The notes under the pieces were generated by a model. That model had not been told where the DNA came from, did no database searches, and saw nothing but the letters and a program-made list of their open reading frames with translations. A DNA stretch of 64,000 nt. Origin: Variovorax paradoxus. Lineage in GTDB: Bacteria > Pseudomonadota > Gammaproteobacteria > Burkholderiales > Burkholderiaceae_C. Position 1 is the stretch's first letter, and each line of letters begins with the position of its first letter. The DNA is taken from the NCBI RefSeq assembly GCF_000834655.1, contig NZ_JXQQ01000027.1:57424-121423 (forward strand), read 5' to 3'. Positions 1 to 9,635 of this stretch are shown here, piece by piece. Position numbers and translations under genes: made by a program.

Positions 1-1
1 T

Positions 2-121
2 CACTACCGGCACGATGGCCACGCCTGGGTCGACACCAAGACGGGCGAGGAGTTCTTCGGCAACCTCTCGCGCGAAGCCACGTTGCAGGCGGGCCAGCCG
101 CTGGAGTTTGCAGCCGGCTGA
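2..121 (+). CDS. cyaY: CyaY (frataxin homologue), C-terminal fragment
   Basis: Only the last 39 codons are inside the window; the start lies upstream. The readable residues ([15 protein letters not shown], then [12 protein letters not shown]) follow the C-terminal part of bacterial frataxin, where a buried Trp strand leads into a last helix with the A-T-x-Q-A-G pattern. CyaY is a small cytosolic iron-binding protein that regulates Fe-S cluster assembly on IscU/IscS. It is convergent with mrcA, with 11 bases between the two stop codons. The identification depends on a short fragment and on the common cyaY/mrcA neighbourhood in betaproteobacteria. Confidence 0.78.
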   Translation, partial: HYRHDGHAWVDTKTGEEFFGNLSREATLQAGQPLEFAAG

Positions 122-132
122 TCCGCCTTTGG

Positions 133-2544
133 TCAGTTCCGGAAGAGGTCGAGGATGCGGTTGCGCTCTTCCGGCGGCGGCGGCGGGCTCACCGGCACGC
201 CGGTCAAGGCTTCGACTGGTGCCACCGGTGCTGCCGCTTCCACGCCGAGGCTCGCCACGCCGCGGCCCGGCGCGTAGTCGTCGTAATACCACTCGCCGCC
301 CACGTTCACGATGCCCGACGGCGGCGTGGCCGACAGGTCGGTCACGGGCACGCCCTTGATGGCGGTCTCCATGTAGTTGATCCAGATCGGCAGGCTCAGG
401 CCGCCACCGGTCTCGCGATCGCCCAGGTTGCGCGGCGTGTCGTAGCCGATCCACGAAATCGCCGTCATCGTGGGCTGGAAGCCCGCGAACCAGGCATCGA
501 GCGAATCGTTGGTGGTGCCGGTCTTGCCGTAGAGGTCGATGCGCTTGAGCGTGGCCTGTGCCTTCGCGGCTGTGCCGGCGCGAGCGACGGAATTGAGCAG
601 CGTGTCCATGATGAAGGCGTTGCGCTGCGGAATGGCGCGGTTCGCTTCGTTGAGCAATGACGGCTGCTTGTCGACCAGGAGCTTGTCCTTGTGGTCGGTG
701 ATGCGGGTCACCAGGTACGGATTCACGCGGTACCCGCCATTGGCGAACACCGAGTAACCCACCGCCATCTGCATCGGCGTGACGGCGCCTGCACCCAGCG
801 CCATCGGCAGGTAGGCGGGGTGCTTGTCCTTGTCGAAGCCGAAGTTGGTGATCCATTCCTGCGCATAGCGGGTGCCGATGGATTGCAGGATGCGGATCGA
901 CACGAGGTTCTTCGACTTCATGAGCGCCGTGCGCATCGACATCGGGCCGTCGTAGCCGCCGCCGTAGTTCTTGGGCTCCCACGGCTGGCCGCCGGTGGTG
1001 CCGGCATCGAAGAAGAGCGGGCCGTCGTTGATGACCGTGGCAGGGGTGAAGCCCTTCTCCAGCGCGGCCGAGTAGATGAACGGCTTGAAGCTCGAGCCCG
1101 GCTGGCGCCAGGCCTGCGTCACGTGGTTGAACTTGTTCTTGCCGAAATCGAAGCCGCCCACCAGCGCCTTGATGGCGCCGTCGCGCGGGTCCATGGCGAT
1201 GAAGGCGCCTTCCACCTCGGGCAACTGGGTGATTTCCCAGGTGTTCTTGGGCGTTTTCACCACGCGGATCACCGCGCCACGGCGGATCTTGATGTTGGGC
1301 GGTGCCTTGTCGGAGAGCCCTGACTGCGCGGGCTTCAAGCCTTCGCCGGTGATCTGCACGGGGTCGCCGTTGCCGCGCACCGCGTCGATCTGTTTTGCCG
1401 TGGCCTTGAGGACGACTGCTGCCATCACATCGCCGTTATCGGGGTGATCGGTGAGAGCGTCGTCGACGGCTTCGTCGAGGTCCTTGTTGTCGGCCGGGAG
1501 GTCGACGAACTTCTCGGGGCCGCGATAGATCTGGCGGCGCTCGTAATCCATGATGCCCTTGCGCAGCGCCTTGTAGGCGGCCGCCTGATCGGCCGCGACC
1601 AGCGAGGTGTAGACCTTGAGGCCGCGCGTGTAGGTGCTGTCGCCGTATTGCGCATACATCAGTTGGCGCACGGTTTCGGCCACGTACTCCGCGTGCAGGC
1701 GGTTCGGATCGGCGGCATCGCGCAGATGCAGTTCTTCCTTTTTGGCCTCGGCGGCCTGCTCGGCGGTGATGAAGCCGGCCTCCTGCATGCGATCAATCAC
1801 ATAGAACTGGCGGCCGCGTGCGCGTTGCGGGTTGTTGACGGGGTTGTTGGCGCCCGGTGCCTTGGGCAAACCGGCGAGCATGGCGGCCTGCGCGATCGTC
1901 AGTTCCTGCAGCGGCTTGCCGAAGTACGCGTCAGACGCGGCGGCGAAGCCGTAGGCGCGGTTGCCCAGGTAGATCTGGTTCAGGTAGATCTCGAAGATCT
2001 GGTCCTTGCTGAGCAGGTGCTCCAGCTTGAAGGTGAGCAGCACTTCGTAGACCTTGCGGGTCAGCGTCTTCTCGGAGCTCAGGTAGACGTTGCGCGCCAC
2101 CTGCATCGTGATGGTCGATGCGCCCTGGCTCTTCACCCGGTTCAGGTTGGCCAGGCCCGCGCGGACCATGCCCTTGTAGTCGACGCCGCCGTGGTCATAG
2201 AAGCGCGCATCTTCGGCGGCAAGCACCGCATCTTTCACCACCTTGGGAATCGCGGCGATCGGCGTGAGGTTGCGCCGTTCTTCGCCGAATTCGCCGATCA
2301 GCGTGCCTTCGGCGGAAAAAACCCGCAGCGGCAGCTTGGGCCGGTAGTCGGAGAGTTCCGAGATGTCCGGCAGGTTCGGATAGGCGACCGCGAGAGCCAC
2401 CGCGACCACGCAAAGGACAGACAGCACACCGGCCGCGGCAATGCCGAACCCCCAGAACACGAAGCGCAACAACCATCTGAGCCAGGCTGGTCGTGCGGGA
2501 GGAGGGGTCTTGGCTGGCCCTTTGGGGCGTGGTGTTTCTTGCAT
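133..2544 (-). CDS. mrcA: Penicillin-binding protein 1A, bifunctional transglycosylase/transpeptidase
   Basis: Class A PBP that polymerises glycan strands and cross-links peptides on the periplasmic side of the inner membrane. From the ATG at 2544 it is 803 residues, a normal family length. A Pro-rich cytoplasmic tail (1-20) is followed by one membrane segment (about 22-54). The GT51 domain holds the EDARFYDH motif with catalytic Glu111. The transpeptidase domain holds S484-x-x-K487, S544-K-N and K674-T-G. An in-frame GTG at 2562 would add six residues; neither start has a good ribosome site. A TATAAT hexamer lies just upstream (near 2569). It is divergent from pilM, the usual betaproteobacterial arrangement. 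Confidence 0.95.
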   Translation of the reverse strand: MQETPRPKGPAKTPPPARPAWLRWLLRFVFWGFGIAAAGVLSVLCVVAVALAVAYPNLPDISELSDYRPKLPLRVFSAEGTLIGEFGEERRNLTPIAAIPKVVKDAVLAAEDARFYDHGGVDYKGMVRAGLANLNRVKSQGASTITMQVARNVYLSSEKTLTRKVYEVLLTFKLEHLLSKDQIFEIYLNQIYLGNRAYGFAAASDAYFGKPLQELTIAQAAMLAGLPKAPGANNPVNNPQRARGRQFYVIDRMQEAGFITAEQAAEAKKEELHLRDAADPNRLHAEYVAETVRQLMYAQYGDSTYTRGLKVYTSLVAADQAAAYKALRKGIMDYERRQIYRGPEKFVDLPADNKDLDEAVDDALTDHPDNGDVMAAVVLKATAKQIDAVRGNGDPVQITGEGLKPAQSGLSDKAPPNIKIRRGAVIRVVKTPKNTWEITQLPEVEGAFIAMDPRDGAIKALVGGFDFGKNKFNHVTQAWRQPGSSFKPFIYSAALEKGFTPATVINDGPLFFDAGTTGGQPWEPKNYGGGYDGPMSMRTALMKSKNLVSIRILQSIGTRYAQEWITNFGFDKDKHPAYLPMALGAGAVTPMQMAVGYSVFANGGYRVNPYLVTRITDHKDKLLVDKQPSLLNEANRAIPQRNAFIMDTLLNSVARAGTAAKAQATLKRIDLYGKTGTTNDSLDAWFAGFQPTMTAISWIGYDTPRNLGDRETGGGLSLPIWINYMETAIKGVPVTDLSATPPSGIVNVGGEWYYDDYAPGRGVASLGVEAAAPVAPVEALTGVPVSPPPPPEERNRILDLFRN

Positions 2545-2782
2545 GGAGGGCCGGAGAGTCACCGGACATTATAAAAAGCCGCCCCTCCAGCGAGATCCGA
2601 TCTTTGTTTCCTCGTGCAGTCCTAATCCAAAAGTTACAGAATGCGGCTTTGACGTCAGGTTTTGACAACGGTTCTCGGGTTTGTCCGCCTGGGTTGCTTG
2701 GTGGGCGTTACGCCTGCTGCTAGAGTGCAACCGAACGCATATTTTTCCATTGGTTACAAATACAGGGGGAGAGGGACCTAAC

Positions 2783-3862
2783 TTGGCTGCTCTTGGAACA
2801 TTGTTTCGTCGTCAAAACGCCCCCCTGCTTGGGCTGGATGTCAGTTCGTCCAGCGTCAAGCTGGTCGAGCTCGGCCGTGAAGCCAGCGGAAAGCTGGTGC
2901 TGGAGCGTTGCGCCATCGAGCCGCTAGAACGCGGCTGGATCACTGACGGCAACGTCGAGAAATTCGACGAGGTGGCCGAGGCCGTCCGGCGTGTCGTGCG
3001 CAAGAGCGGCACCAAAACGCGCAACGTCGCGCTCGCACTGCCGCCGTCGGCTGTGATCACCAAGAAGATCATTCTTCCCGGTGGCATGAGCGAGCAGGAA
3101 CTCGAGATCCAGGTCGAGTCCGAAGCCAACCAGTACATCCCCTTCTCGCTCGATGAGGTGAGCCTCGACTTTTGCGTCACCGGCCCGAGCGCCAGTTCCG
3201 CCGGCGATGTGGAAGTGCTGATCGCCGCGTCCCGCAAGGAGAAGGTCCAGGACCGCGAAGGCCTGGCCGAAGCGGCCGGGCTCAAGGCCATGATCCTGGA
3301 CGTCGAGTCCTACGCCTCGCGCCTCGCGACCGCACGCCTGATCGAGCAATTGCCAGGCAAGGGCGTGGACTCGATCGTGGCGCTGTTCGAGGTGGGCGCG
3401 TTCACCACCAGCATGCAGGTGTTGCGCAACCAGGAAGTGTTGTACGACCGCGACCAGGCCTTCGGCGGCGCCCAGCTGACCCAGCTGATCGTGCGGCAGT
3501 ACGGTTTTTCCGCAGAAGAAGCCGAAGCCAAGAAGCGCAGCGGCGACCTGCCCGACGACTACGGCTCGGGCGTACTCAAGCCCTTCGTGGAAAGCATCGC
3601 GCAGGAAATTGCGCGTGCGCTTCAATTTTTCTTCACGAGCACGCCGCACAACCGCGTCGATTACGTGCTGCTGGCCGGCGGTTCGTCGTCGCTGCCGGGG
3701 CTGACTAGTGCCGTGACCCGCCAGACCTCGTTTGCGTGCTCGCTGGTCAATCCGTTCGACGGCATGGACTTCGGTCCGAGCATCCGCGAGAAGAAGGTGC
3801 GGCGCGAAGCGCCTTCGTACCTGACCTCGTGCGGCCTTGCCATGCGGAGGTTCCTGCAGTGA
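2783..3862 (+). CDS. pilM: Type IV pilus inner-membrane assembly protein PilM
   Basis: Cytoplasmic actin-like ATPase-fold protein that binds the N-terminal tail of PilN and links the pilus motor to the alignment subcomplex. The sequence shows the FtsA/PilM fold: LGLDVSSSSVKLVEL at the N-terminus (phosphate-1 loop) and LLAGGSSSLPGL near the C-terminus (adenosine motif). I choose the TTG at 2783 (359 aa) because a purine-rich GGGGGAGAGGG stretch lies just before it and the family starts near this point; the frame stays open further upstream without pilus-like sequence. First gene of pilMNOPQ; its stop overlaps the pilN start by four bases. Confidence 0.95.
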   Translation: MAALGTLFRRQNAPLLGLDVSSSSVKLVELGREASGKLVLERCAIEPLERGWITDGNVEKFDEVAEAVRRVVRKSGTKTRNVALALPPSAVITKKIILPGGMSEQELEIQVESEANQYIPFSLDEVSLDFCVTGPSASSAGDVEVLIAASRKEKVQDREGLAEAAGLKAMILDVESYASRLATARLIEQLPGKGVDSIVALFEVGAFTTSMQVLRNQEVLYDRDQAFGGAQLTQLIVRQYGFSAEEAEAKKRSGDLPDDYGSGVLKPFVESIAQEIARALQFFFTSTPHNRVDYVLLAGGSSSLPGLTSAVTRQTSFACSLVNPFDGMDFGPSIREKKVRREAPSYLTSCGLAMRRFLQ

Positions 3863-4479
3863 TCCTCATCAACCTGCTTCCGCATCGCGAAGCCGCACGC
3901 AAGCGGCGTCGCGAGGCCTTCTATGGAACCCTCGGCGGCGCTGCCCTGTTGGGTGCCTTGATCGCGGGCCTCGGCTACCTCTGGTTCGAGGCGCAGATCT
4001 CGACCCAGCAATCGAAGAACGGTTTCCTGCAAGCCGAGATCAAGAAACTCGAAGTCGAGATCAAGGAGATTTCGACGCTGCAAGATGAAATTGCGGCTCT
4101 GCGCGCGCGCCAGCAGGCCGTCGAAGACCTGCAGGGCGACCGCAACCTGCCAGTGCACCTGTTCAATGAGCTGGTCCGGCAACTGCCCGACGGTGTCTAT
4201 CTGAGCAGCATGAAGCAGGACAACCAGACCGTGACGTTGCAAGGCATGGCCCAGTCCAACGAACGCGTGTCGGAATTGCTGCGCAACCTGGGCAACAACA
4301 GCCCTTGGCTGGTGAAGCCCGAACTGGTCGAGATCACGTCGACGAATGTAAACCTGAGCCAGCGCGACCAGCGTCGTGTTGCAAGCTTCACGATGAAGAT
4401 CGGCCTGAAGCGGCCGACCGATGCGCAGAAGGCTGCAGCTGACAAAGCGCTGGCCGCTGCCGCGCAGTCCAAGGGGTAA
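3859..4479 (+). CDS. pilN: Type IV pilus assembly protein PilN
   Basis: Bitopic inner-membrane protein of 206 aa. The N-terminus ILINLLPHREAARKRRR is the conserved cytoplasmic PilM-binding motif (INLLPxR). It is followed by a membrane segment (about residues 20-42), a coiled coil and a periplasmic ferredoxin-like domain that pairs with PilO. The GTG at 3859 overlaps the pilM stop as GTGA and puts the motif right at the N-terminus, which decides the start; a longer open frame upstream has no family similarity. Confidence 0.95.
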   Translation: MILINLLPHREAARKRRREAFYGTLGGAALLGALIAGLGYLWFEAQISTQQSKNGFLQAEIKKLEVEIKEISTLQDEIAALRARQQAVEDLQGDRNLPVHLFNELVRQLPDGVYLSSMKQDNQTVTLQGMAQSNERVSELLRNLGNNSPWLVKPELVEITSTNVNLSQRDQRRVASFTMKIGLKRPTDAQKAAADKALAAAAQSKG

Positions 4480-4485
4480 TCGATC

Positions 4486-5163
4486 ATGGCAAGCAATCGC
4501 CCCTCCCAAAAAGTAGACGTCGGCGCCGCACTGCGGAGCGTCGGCGATCAGTTCCGCGGACTCAATCCGAACGACCCGTCGATGTGGCCGGCAGTCCCGC
4601 GCTACGCCTTGTGCCTGGCCGTGACCGCACTGGTGCTCGTGGCGTTGTGGTTCGTCTGGCTCACCAACTCCAACGACCAACTCGAGAGCGAGCGTGCCAA
4701 GGAAGTGACGCTCAAGGCCGACTACCAGAAGAAGGTCGCCCAGGCGGCGAACCTCGACCTTCTGAAGAAGCAGCGCGAACAGGTTCAGCAGTACGTGACT
4801 CTGCTCGAGAAGCAGTTGCCCAGCAAGGCGGAAATGGACGCGCTGCTCTCGGACATCAACCAGGCCGGCCTCGGCCGCAGCCTGCAGTTCGAGCTGTTCC
4901 GCCCGGGTTCCATCTCTGTGAAGGACTACTACGCCGAGCTTCCGATCGCCGTTCGTGTCACCGGGCGCTATCACGACATGGGCGCCTTCGCAGCAGACGT
5001 TGCCAGTCTCTCGCGCATCGTGACACTCAACAACGTGACGATCACGCCGCAAAAGGACAAGGACGTGCTGACGATGGACGCCACCGCGCGCACCTTCCGC
5101 TATCTCGATGAAGACGAGCGGGCAGCCCAGAAACGCGCCACGGCGCCGAAGGCGAAGAAATGA
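4486..5163 (+). CDS. pilO: Type IV pilus assembly protein PilO
   Basis: Inner-membrane partner of PilN in the alignment subcomplex, 225 aa. A cytoplasmic stretch of about 40 residues is followed by one membrane helix (ALCLAVTALVLVALWFVWL), a coiled coil (about 70-110) and a periplasmic domain containing LPIAVRVTGRYHDMGAF, typical of PilO. It begins six bases after pilN and its stop overlaps the pilP start by four bases, so translation of pilMNOP is probably coupled. Confidence 0.95.
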   Translation: MASNRPSQKVDVGAALRSVGDQFRGLNPNDPSMWPAVPRYALCLAVTALVLVALWFVWLTNSNDQLESERAKEVTLKADYQKKVAQAANLDLLKKQREQVQQYVTLLEKQLPSKAEMDALLSDINQAGLGRSLQFELFRPGSISVKDYYAELPIAVRVTGRYHDMGAFAADVASLSRIVTLNNVTITPQKDKDVLTMDATARTFRYLDEDERAAQKRATAPKAKK

Positions 5164-5699
5164 GGGCGGCAAGCAAAGTCCTCTGGCTGATGCTGGCCAC
5201 GATGGGCCTGAGCGCCTGCGATTCCGGCCAGGAAGACCTGCAGCGCTGGATGGTCGAGCAGCGCGCCCAGGTGAAACCTTCGGTGCCTCCGATTACCGAG
5301 CCCAAGAAATTCACGCCGCAGGCATACACCGAAGGCTCGTCTTTCGAGCCCTTCAACATGCTGAAGCTGACGCAGGCGCTGCGCCGCGAATCGAACCAGC
5401 CGAGCACCTCGGAGCTGATCGCGCCCGAACTGGCGCGCCGCAAGGAGTCGCTCGAAGCCTTCCCGCTCGATTCGATGGCCATGGTGGGCAGCATGAACCG
5501 CAACGGCCAGCCGGTGGCGCTGGTTCGTGTCGACAAGCTGCTCTACAAGGTGCGCGTCGGCGAATACCTGGGCCTGAACTACGGGCGCATTACCCGTATC
5601 AACGAAACCGAAGTCGCCTTGCGTGAAATCGTGCAAGACGCCGCCGGTGAATGGATCGAACGCGTGGCGACATTGCAGCTGCAAGAGAGTGCGAAATGA
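5160..5699 (+). CDS. pilP: Type IV pilus lipoprotein PilP
   Basis: Inner-membrane lipoprotein (179 aa) that joins PilN/PilO to the secretin PilQ. The signal peptide ends in a lipobox, L-S-A-C, with Cys20 as the acylation site. A flexible region is followed by a C-terminal beta-sandwich domain (YLGLNYGRITRINETEVAL), the part that binds the N0 domain of PilQ. It overlaps pilO by four bases and pilQ by four bases. Confidence 0.95.
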   Translation: MRAASKVLWLMLATMGLSACDSGQEDLQRWMVEQRAQVKPSVPPITEPKKFTPQAYTEGSSFEPFNMLKLTQALRRESNQPSTSELIAPELARRKESLEAFPLDSMAMVGSMNRNGQPVALVRVDKLLYKVRVGEYLGLNYGRITRINETEVALREIVQDAAGEWIERVATLQLQESAK

Positions 5700-7846
5700 A
5701 CCAAAAAAAATCAACGATGGCACAGTGGCTGCGCGCCGCCGGGCTGGGTCTGCTGGCCTTCGGTGCACTTGCCGTCGCCCATGCGCAAAACGCGATCGAG
5801 GCTGTCACCAGCTCGACGCAATCCGGCGCCGAGGTGATCCGGATCGATCTGACCCAGCCGCTGACCGCGGTGCCGGCCGGATTCGCCGTGCAGACGCCTG
5901 CGCGGATCGCGCTGGACTTTCCGGGCGTGACGAATGCCATCGGGCGTTCCGCCATTGAAGTGAACCAGGGCAACCTGCGTTCGGTCAACGTCGTGCAGGC
6001 CGGCGAGCGCAGCCGGGTGGTGCTGAACCTCAAGCAAGCCACGGCCTACAAGACCGAAATCCAGGGCAAGTCGCTGCTGGTCATTCTCGAACCGGCCGCC
6101 GGTACGGCATTGGCTGCATCGACGGCCACGGTTTTCGCGGAGAACCGCAATCGCGACACGCTGCCGCTGCGCGACGTCGACTTCCGTCTTGGCGCCGACA
6201 GCACGGGCCGCGTCATCGTCGACCTGCCGAACAACCAGGTGGGTGTCGATGTCAAGCAGCAAGGCAAGAACCTTGTCGTGGAATTCACCAAGTCGACGCT
6301 GCCTGAAGGCCTGCGCCGCCGCCTCGACGTTGGCGACTTCGGCACTCCGGTCCAGCTGATCACCTCGCAGCAGTCTGGCGACCGCGTTCGCATGACGATC
6401 GAAGCCAAGGGTGACTGGGAGCACAGTGCCTACCAGAGCGAAAACCAGTTCGTGGTGGAAGTGCGTGCCCGCAAGGTCGACCCCACCAAGCTCACGCAAG
6501 GCGTTGGCTACAACGGTGAGAAGCTCTCTCTGAACTTCCAGAACATCGAGATTCGCTCGCTGCTGCAGGTGATTGCCGACTTCACGAACTTCAACATCGT
6601 GACCTCGGACTCGGTGACCGGCGCGCTGACGCTGCGTCTGAAGGACGTGCCGTGGGACCAGGCGCTGGACATCATCATGCAGGCGAAGAACCTGGGCATG
6701 CGCAAGAACGGCAGCGTGCTGTGGATCGCACCCAAGGATGAAATCAACGCCAAGGAAAAGCTCGAATTCGAGGCCAAGGCAGCGATCGAGAACCTGGAGC
6801 CGCTGCGCACTCAATCGTTCCAGCTGAATTACACGAAGGCGATTGCCATTGCGCAAGGCCTCACCGGTACCGGGGCTTCAGCTGGTGGCAGCGGTGGTGG
6901 GAGCAGTGGTACGACCACTCGCATTTTGAGCCCGCGCGGTAGTGTGATCGCCGAGGCGCGGACCAATCAGTTGTTTGTGTCGGACATCCCTTCGCGGCTC
7001 GCGCAGGTGTCGGAGCTGATTCAGAAGCTGGATATTCCGGTCCGTCAGGTGCTGATCGAAGCTCGTATTGTCGAAGCATCCGATACGTTCGGCAAATCGC
7101 TGGGAGTGCGCCTGGGTGGCGGCATTGCGGGAGAACGCTTTGCTTCCTCGGCTGGTAACCGAGCATTTGGCACGGTGGGGGTGATGCCCGTTACCGGCAC
7201 GGGCAGTACCGGTGGTACGCCGACCACCACATGGACGAACTCCAATTTCGTCAATCTACCCGCAGGCGATGCAGGTGTTGCAGGCACAGCCGCCGGCACC
7301 TTCGCGATCTCGCTGTTCAACTCGAGCTTCTCCCGAATGCTTAACCTCGAAATCTCCGCGCTGGAAGCCGACGGCAAGGGCAAGCTGGTTTCCAGCCCCC
7401 GCGTCATCACGGCCGACCAGACCAAGGCGCTGATTGAGCAGGGCGAAGAAATCCCCTACCAGCAGGCGACGTCCAGCGGCGCAACTTCCATCTCGTTCCG
7501 CAAGGCGGTGCTCAAGCTCGAAGTCACCCCGCAGATCACGCCCGAAGGCAACATCATCCTGACCCTGGATGTGAGCAAGGATGCCCGCGGTGCGAACACG
7601 CCCTCGGGCCCGGCCATCAACACCAAGCATGTTCAGACCGAGGTGCTTGTAGAGAACGGCGGCACGGTTGTCATCGGTGGTATCTTCGAACTTACCGAAA
7701 CCAATGACGAGTCGCGCGTGCCGGTGCTGGGTGAAATCCCCTACATGGGGGCATTGTTCCGCAAGCGCGAACGCGTTGCCAACAAGACCGAAATGCTCGT
7801 CTTTATCACTCCAAAGATGATTACCGACCGCAACGCCGCGCGCTGA
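5696..7846 (+). CDS. pilQ: Type IV pilus secretin PilQ
   Basis: Outer-membrane secretin that forms the pore for the pilus fibre. The ATG at 5696 gives 716 aa with a Sec signal peptide cleaved after A-H-A (about residue 30). Two AMIN domains follow (about 35-120 and 155-260), then the STN/N0 domain, a secretin N1 domain and the beta-barrel secretin domain ending at VPVLGEIPYMGALFRKR. A Gly/Ser-rich linker (ASAGGSGGGSSG) sits about residue 395-410, and codon use is visibly less GC-rich from about 6890 to 7270. Last gene of the pil operon; aroK starts 24 bases later. Confidence 0.97.
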   Translation: MNQKKSTMAQWLRAAGLGLLAFGALAVAHAQNAIEAVTSSTQSGAEVIRIDLTQPLTAVPAGFAVQTPARIALDFPGVTNAIGRSAIEVNQGNLRSVNVVQAGERSRVVLNLKQATAYKTEIQGKSLLVILEPAAGTALAASTATVFAENRNRDTLPLRDVDFRLGADSTGRVIVDLPNNQVGVDVKQQGKNLVVEFTKSTLPEGLRRRLDVGDFGTPVQLITSQQSGDRVRMTIEAKGDWEHSAYQSENQFVVEVRARKVDPTKLTQGVGYNGEKLSLNFQNIEIRSLLQVIADFTNFNIVTSDSVTGALTLRLKDVPWDQALDIIMQAKNLGMRKNGSVLWIAPKDEINAKEKLEFEAKAAIENLEPLRTQSFQLNYTKAIAIAQGLTGTGASAGGSGGGSSGTTTRILSPRGSVIAEARTNQLFVSDIPSRLAQVSELIQKLDIPVRQVLIEARIVEASDTFGKSLGVRLGGGIAGERFASSAGNRAFGTVGVMPVTGTGSTGGTPTTTWTNSNFVNLPAGDAGVAGTAAGTFAISLFNSSFSRMLNLEISALEADGKGKLVSSPRVITADQTKALIEQGEEIPYQQATSSGATSISFRKAVLKLEVTPQITPEGNIILTLDVSKDARGANTPSGPAINTKHVQTEVLVENGGTVVIGGIFELTETNDESRVPVLGEIPYMGALFRKRERVANKTEMLVFITPKMITDRNAAR

Positions 7847-7869
7847 CGCGCGGGCGTAGCAGCCACCGC

Positions 7870-8418
7870 GTGGCGGTCGCACTCGTCGGCTTGCCCGGCG
7901 CCGGAAAATCCGCAGTGGGCCGGCGCCTGGGGGCGCGGTTGAACACTCCATTCATCGACACCGATCACGTGATCGAACAGCGCATCGGCTGCTCGATCCG
8001 TGATTACTTCGAACGCGAAGGCGAGGCGGTCTTCCGGGATCTCGAACAGAGCGTCATCGCCGATCTGGCCGCGAACGCCCAGGGCGTGCTGGCCACCGGC
8101 GGCGGCGCCGTGTTGCGCGAGGCCAACCGCGGCCAACTGCGCGATCACTTCCATGTGATCTACCTGCGCTCCTCCCCTGAAGACCTGTTCCGGCGTCTGC
8201 GCCACGACGTCAAGCGGCCGCTCCTGCAAGTGGCCGACCCGCTGGGCCGGCTTCGCGAGCTGCACGACGCGCGCGATCCGCTTTATCGCGAGACGGCCCA
8301 CGATGTGGTCGATACCGGACGGCCCTCGATCGCCATGCTGGTCAACATCATCGTGATGCAGCTCGAACTGGCCGGCGTCGTCGCGCCGGGCGCCCATCCT
8401 GAAGAGCCCACCGCCTGA
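7870..8418 (+). CDS. aroK: Shikimate kinase
   Basis: Phosphorylates shikimate to shikimate 3-phosphate with ATP, the fifth step of chorismate synthesis. 182 aa. The Walker A motif G-L-P-G-A-G-K-S is at residues 7-14, IDTDHVIEQ is the shikimate-binding Asp region, and GGGAV and R-P-L-L motifs follow. The GTG at 7870 places the P-loop at the usual distance from the N-terminus. It lies between pilQ and aroB, an order shared by many beta- and gammaproteobacteria. Confidence 0.95.
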   Translation: MAVALVGLPGAGKSAVGRRLGARLNTPFIDTDHVIEQRIGCSIRDYFEREGEAVFRDLEQSVIADLAANAQGVLATGGGAVLREANRGQLRDHFHVIYLRSSPEDLFRRLRHDVKRPLLQVADPLGRLRELHDARDPLYRETAHDVVDTGRPSIAMLVNIIVMQLELAGVVAPGAHPEEPTA

Positions 8419-8452
8419 GCCTGCCCCGGCCGCAGCGCCTAAACTCGCTGCC

Positions 8453-9574
8453 ATGCCATTGTCAGCACAGCCCGTACTTTCCGCACCGCCAGAACGCGTC
8501 GACATCCAGCTCGGCGATCGCAGTTATCCCATCCTGATCGGCGCCGGCCTGCTGGACGATCCGACAAGCTTCGCGGCCACGCCCGCGGCCGCCAGCGCCC
8601 TGATCGTCAGCAACACCACGGTCGCTCCGCTCTACGCCAAGGCGCTTCGGGCCGCGCTGGCGAACCGCTTTCGCACCGTGCACCTGCTCGAGCTTCCCGA
8701 CGGCGAGGTGTACAAGAACCTCGAAACACTGAACCTGATCTTCGACGCGCTGCTGGGCCACGGCAGCGACCGCAAGACCGTGCTGTTCGCCCTGGGCGGC
8801 GGCGTGGTGGGCGACATGACCGGCTTCGCCGCTGCCAGCTACATGCGCGGCGTGCCTTTCGTGCAGGTGCCGACCACGCTGCTGGCGCAGGTCGATTCGT
8901 CGGTCGGCGGCAAGACGGCCATCAACCATCCGCTGGGCAAGAACATGATCGGCGCGTTCTACCAGCCGCAACTGGTGGTTTGCGACCTCGGCACGCTGCA
9001 GACGCTGCCGCCGCGCGAACTCAGCGCGGGCCTGGCCGAAGTGATCAAGTACGGGCCGATCCACGACATGGCGTTCTTCGACTGGATCGAAACGAACATC
9101 GACGCGCTGGTTGCACGCGATCCGGCCGCGCTGGCCTACGCCGTCAAGCGTAGCTGCGAGATCAAGGCGCTGGTGGTCGGCCAGGACGAGCGCGAGACAG
9201 GCCTGCGCGCCATCCTGAATTTCGGCCACACCTTCGGCCACGCGATCGAATCGGGCCTCGGCTACGGCGAATGGCTGCATGGCGAGGCTGTCGGCTGCGG
9301 CATGGTCATGGCGGCGCACCTGTCGCAGCGGCTGGGCGGCGTCGATTCGGCGTTCGTGGCACGCCTCACCCGCCTCATCGAACGCGCGGGTTTGCCGATC
9401 GTCGGTCCGGCCCTCGGCGCCGACCGTTACCTGGAACTGATGCGCGTGGACAAGAAGTCGGAAGCCGGCGAGATCCGCTTCGTGGTGATCGACAAGCCCG
9501 GTTCCGCCGCGCTCAGCAGCGCGCCCGACGCGCTGGTGCGCGAAGTGCTCGCGCAGTGCTGCCTGGCGGGATGA
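8453..9574 (+). CDS. aroB: 3-dehydroquinate synthase
   Basis: NAD- and metal-dependent cyclisation of DAHP to 3-dehydroquinate, second step of the shikimate pathway. 373 aa, slightly longer at the N-terminus than E. coli AroB. Diagnostic segments are [38 protein letters not shown] and the metal-binding His in [10 protein letters not shown], together with HGEAVGCGM. It follows aroK by 34 bases and is probably co-transcribed with it. Confidence 0.96.
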   Translation: MPLSAQPVLSAPPERVDIQLGDRSYPILIGAGLLDDPTSFAATPAAASALIVSNTTVAPLYAKALRAALANRFRTVHLLELPDGEVYKNLETLNLIFDALLGHGSDRKTVLFALGGGVVGDMTGFAAASYMRGVPFVQVPTTLLAQVDSSVGGKTAINHPLGKNMIGAFYQPQLVVCDLGTLQTLPPRELSAGLAEVIKYGPIHDMAFFDWIETNIDALVARDPAALAYAVKRSCEIKALVVGQDERETGLRAILNFGHTFGHAIESGLGYGEWLHGEAVGCGMVMAAHLSQRLGGVDSAFVARLTRLIERAGLPIVGPALGADRYLELMRVDKKSEAGEIRFVVIDKPGSAALSSAPDALVREVLAQCCLAG

Positions 9575-9635
9575 TCACAGCGCCGGGCCGCGACAGGCAA
9601 GCGCGCACCGCAACGCGAAGCGCCGAGGTCCCCGC

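Noticed and set aside
2545..2600. TATAAT hexamer near 2569 on the minus strand as the mrcA promoter.
   Set aside because: No acceptable -35 box lies 16-18 bases upstream and the transcript start would nearly coincide with the GTG at 2562; too weak to list as a promoter.
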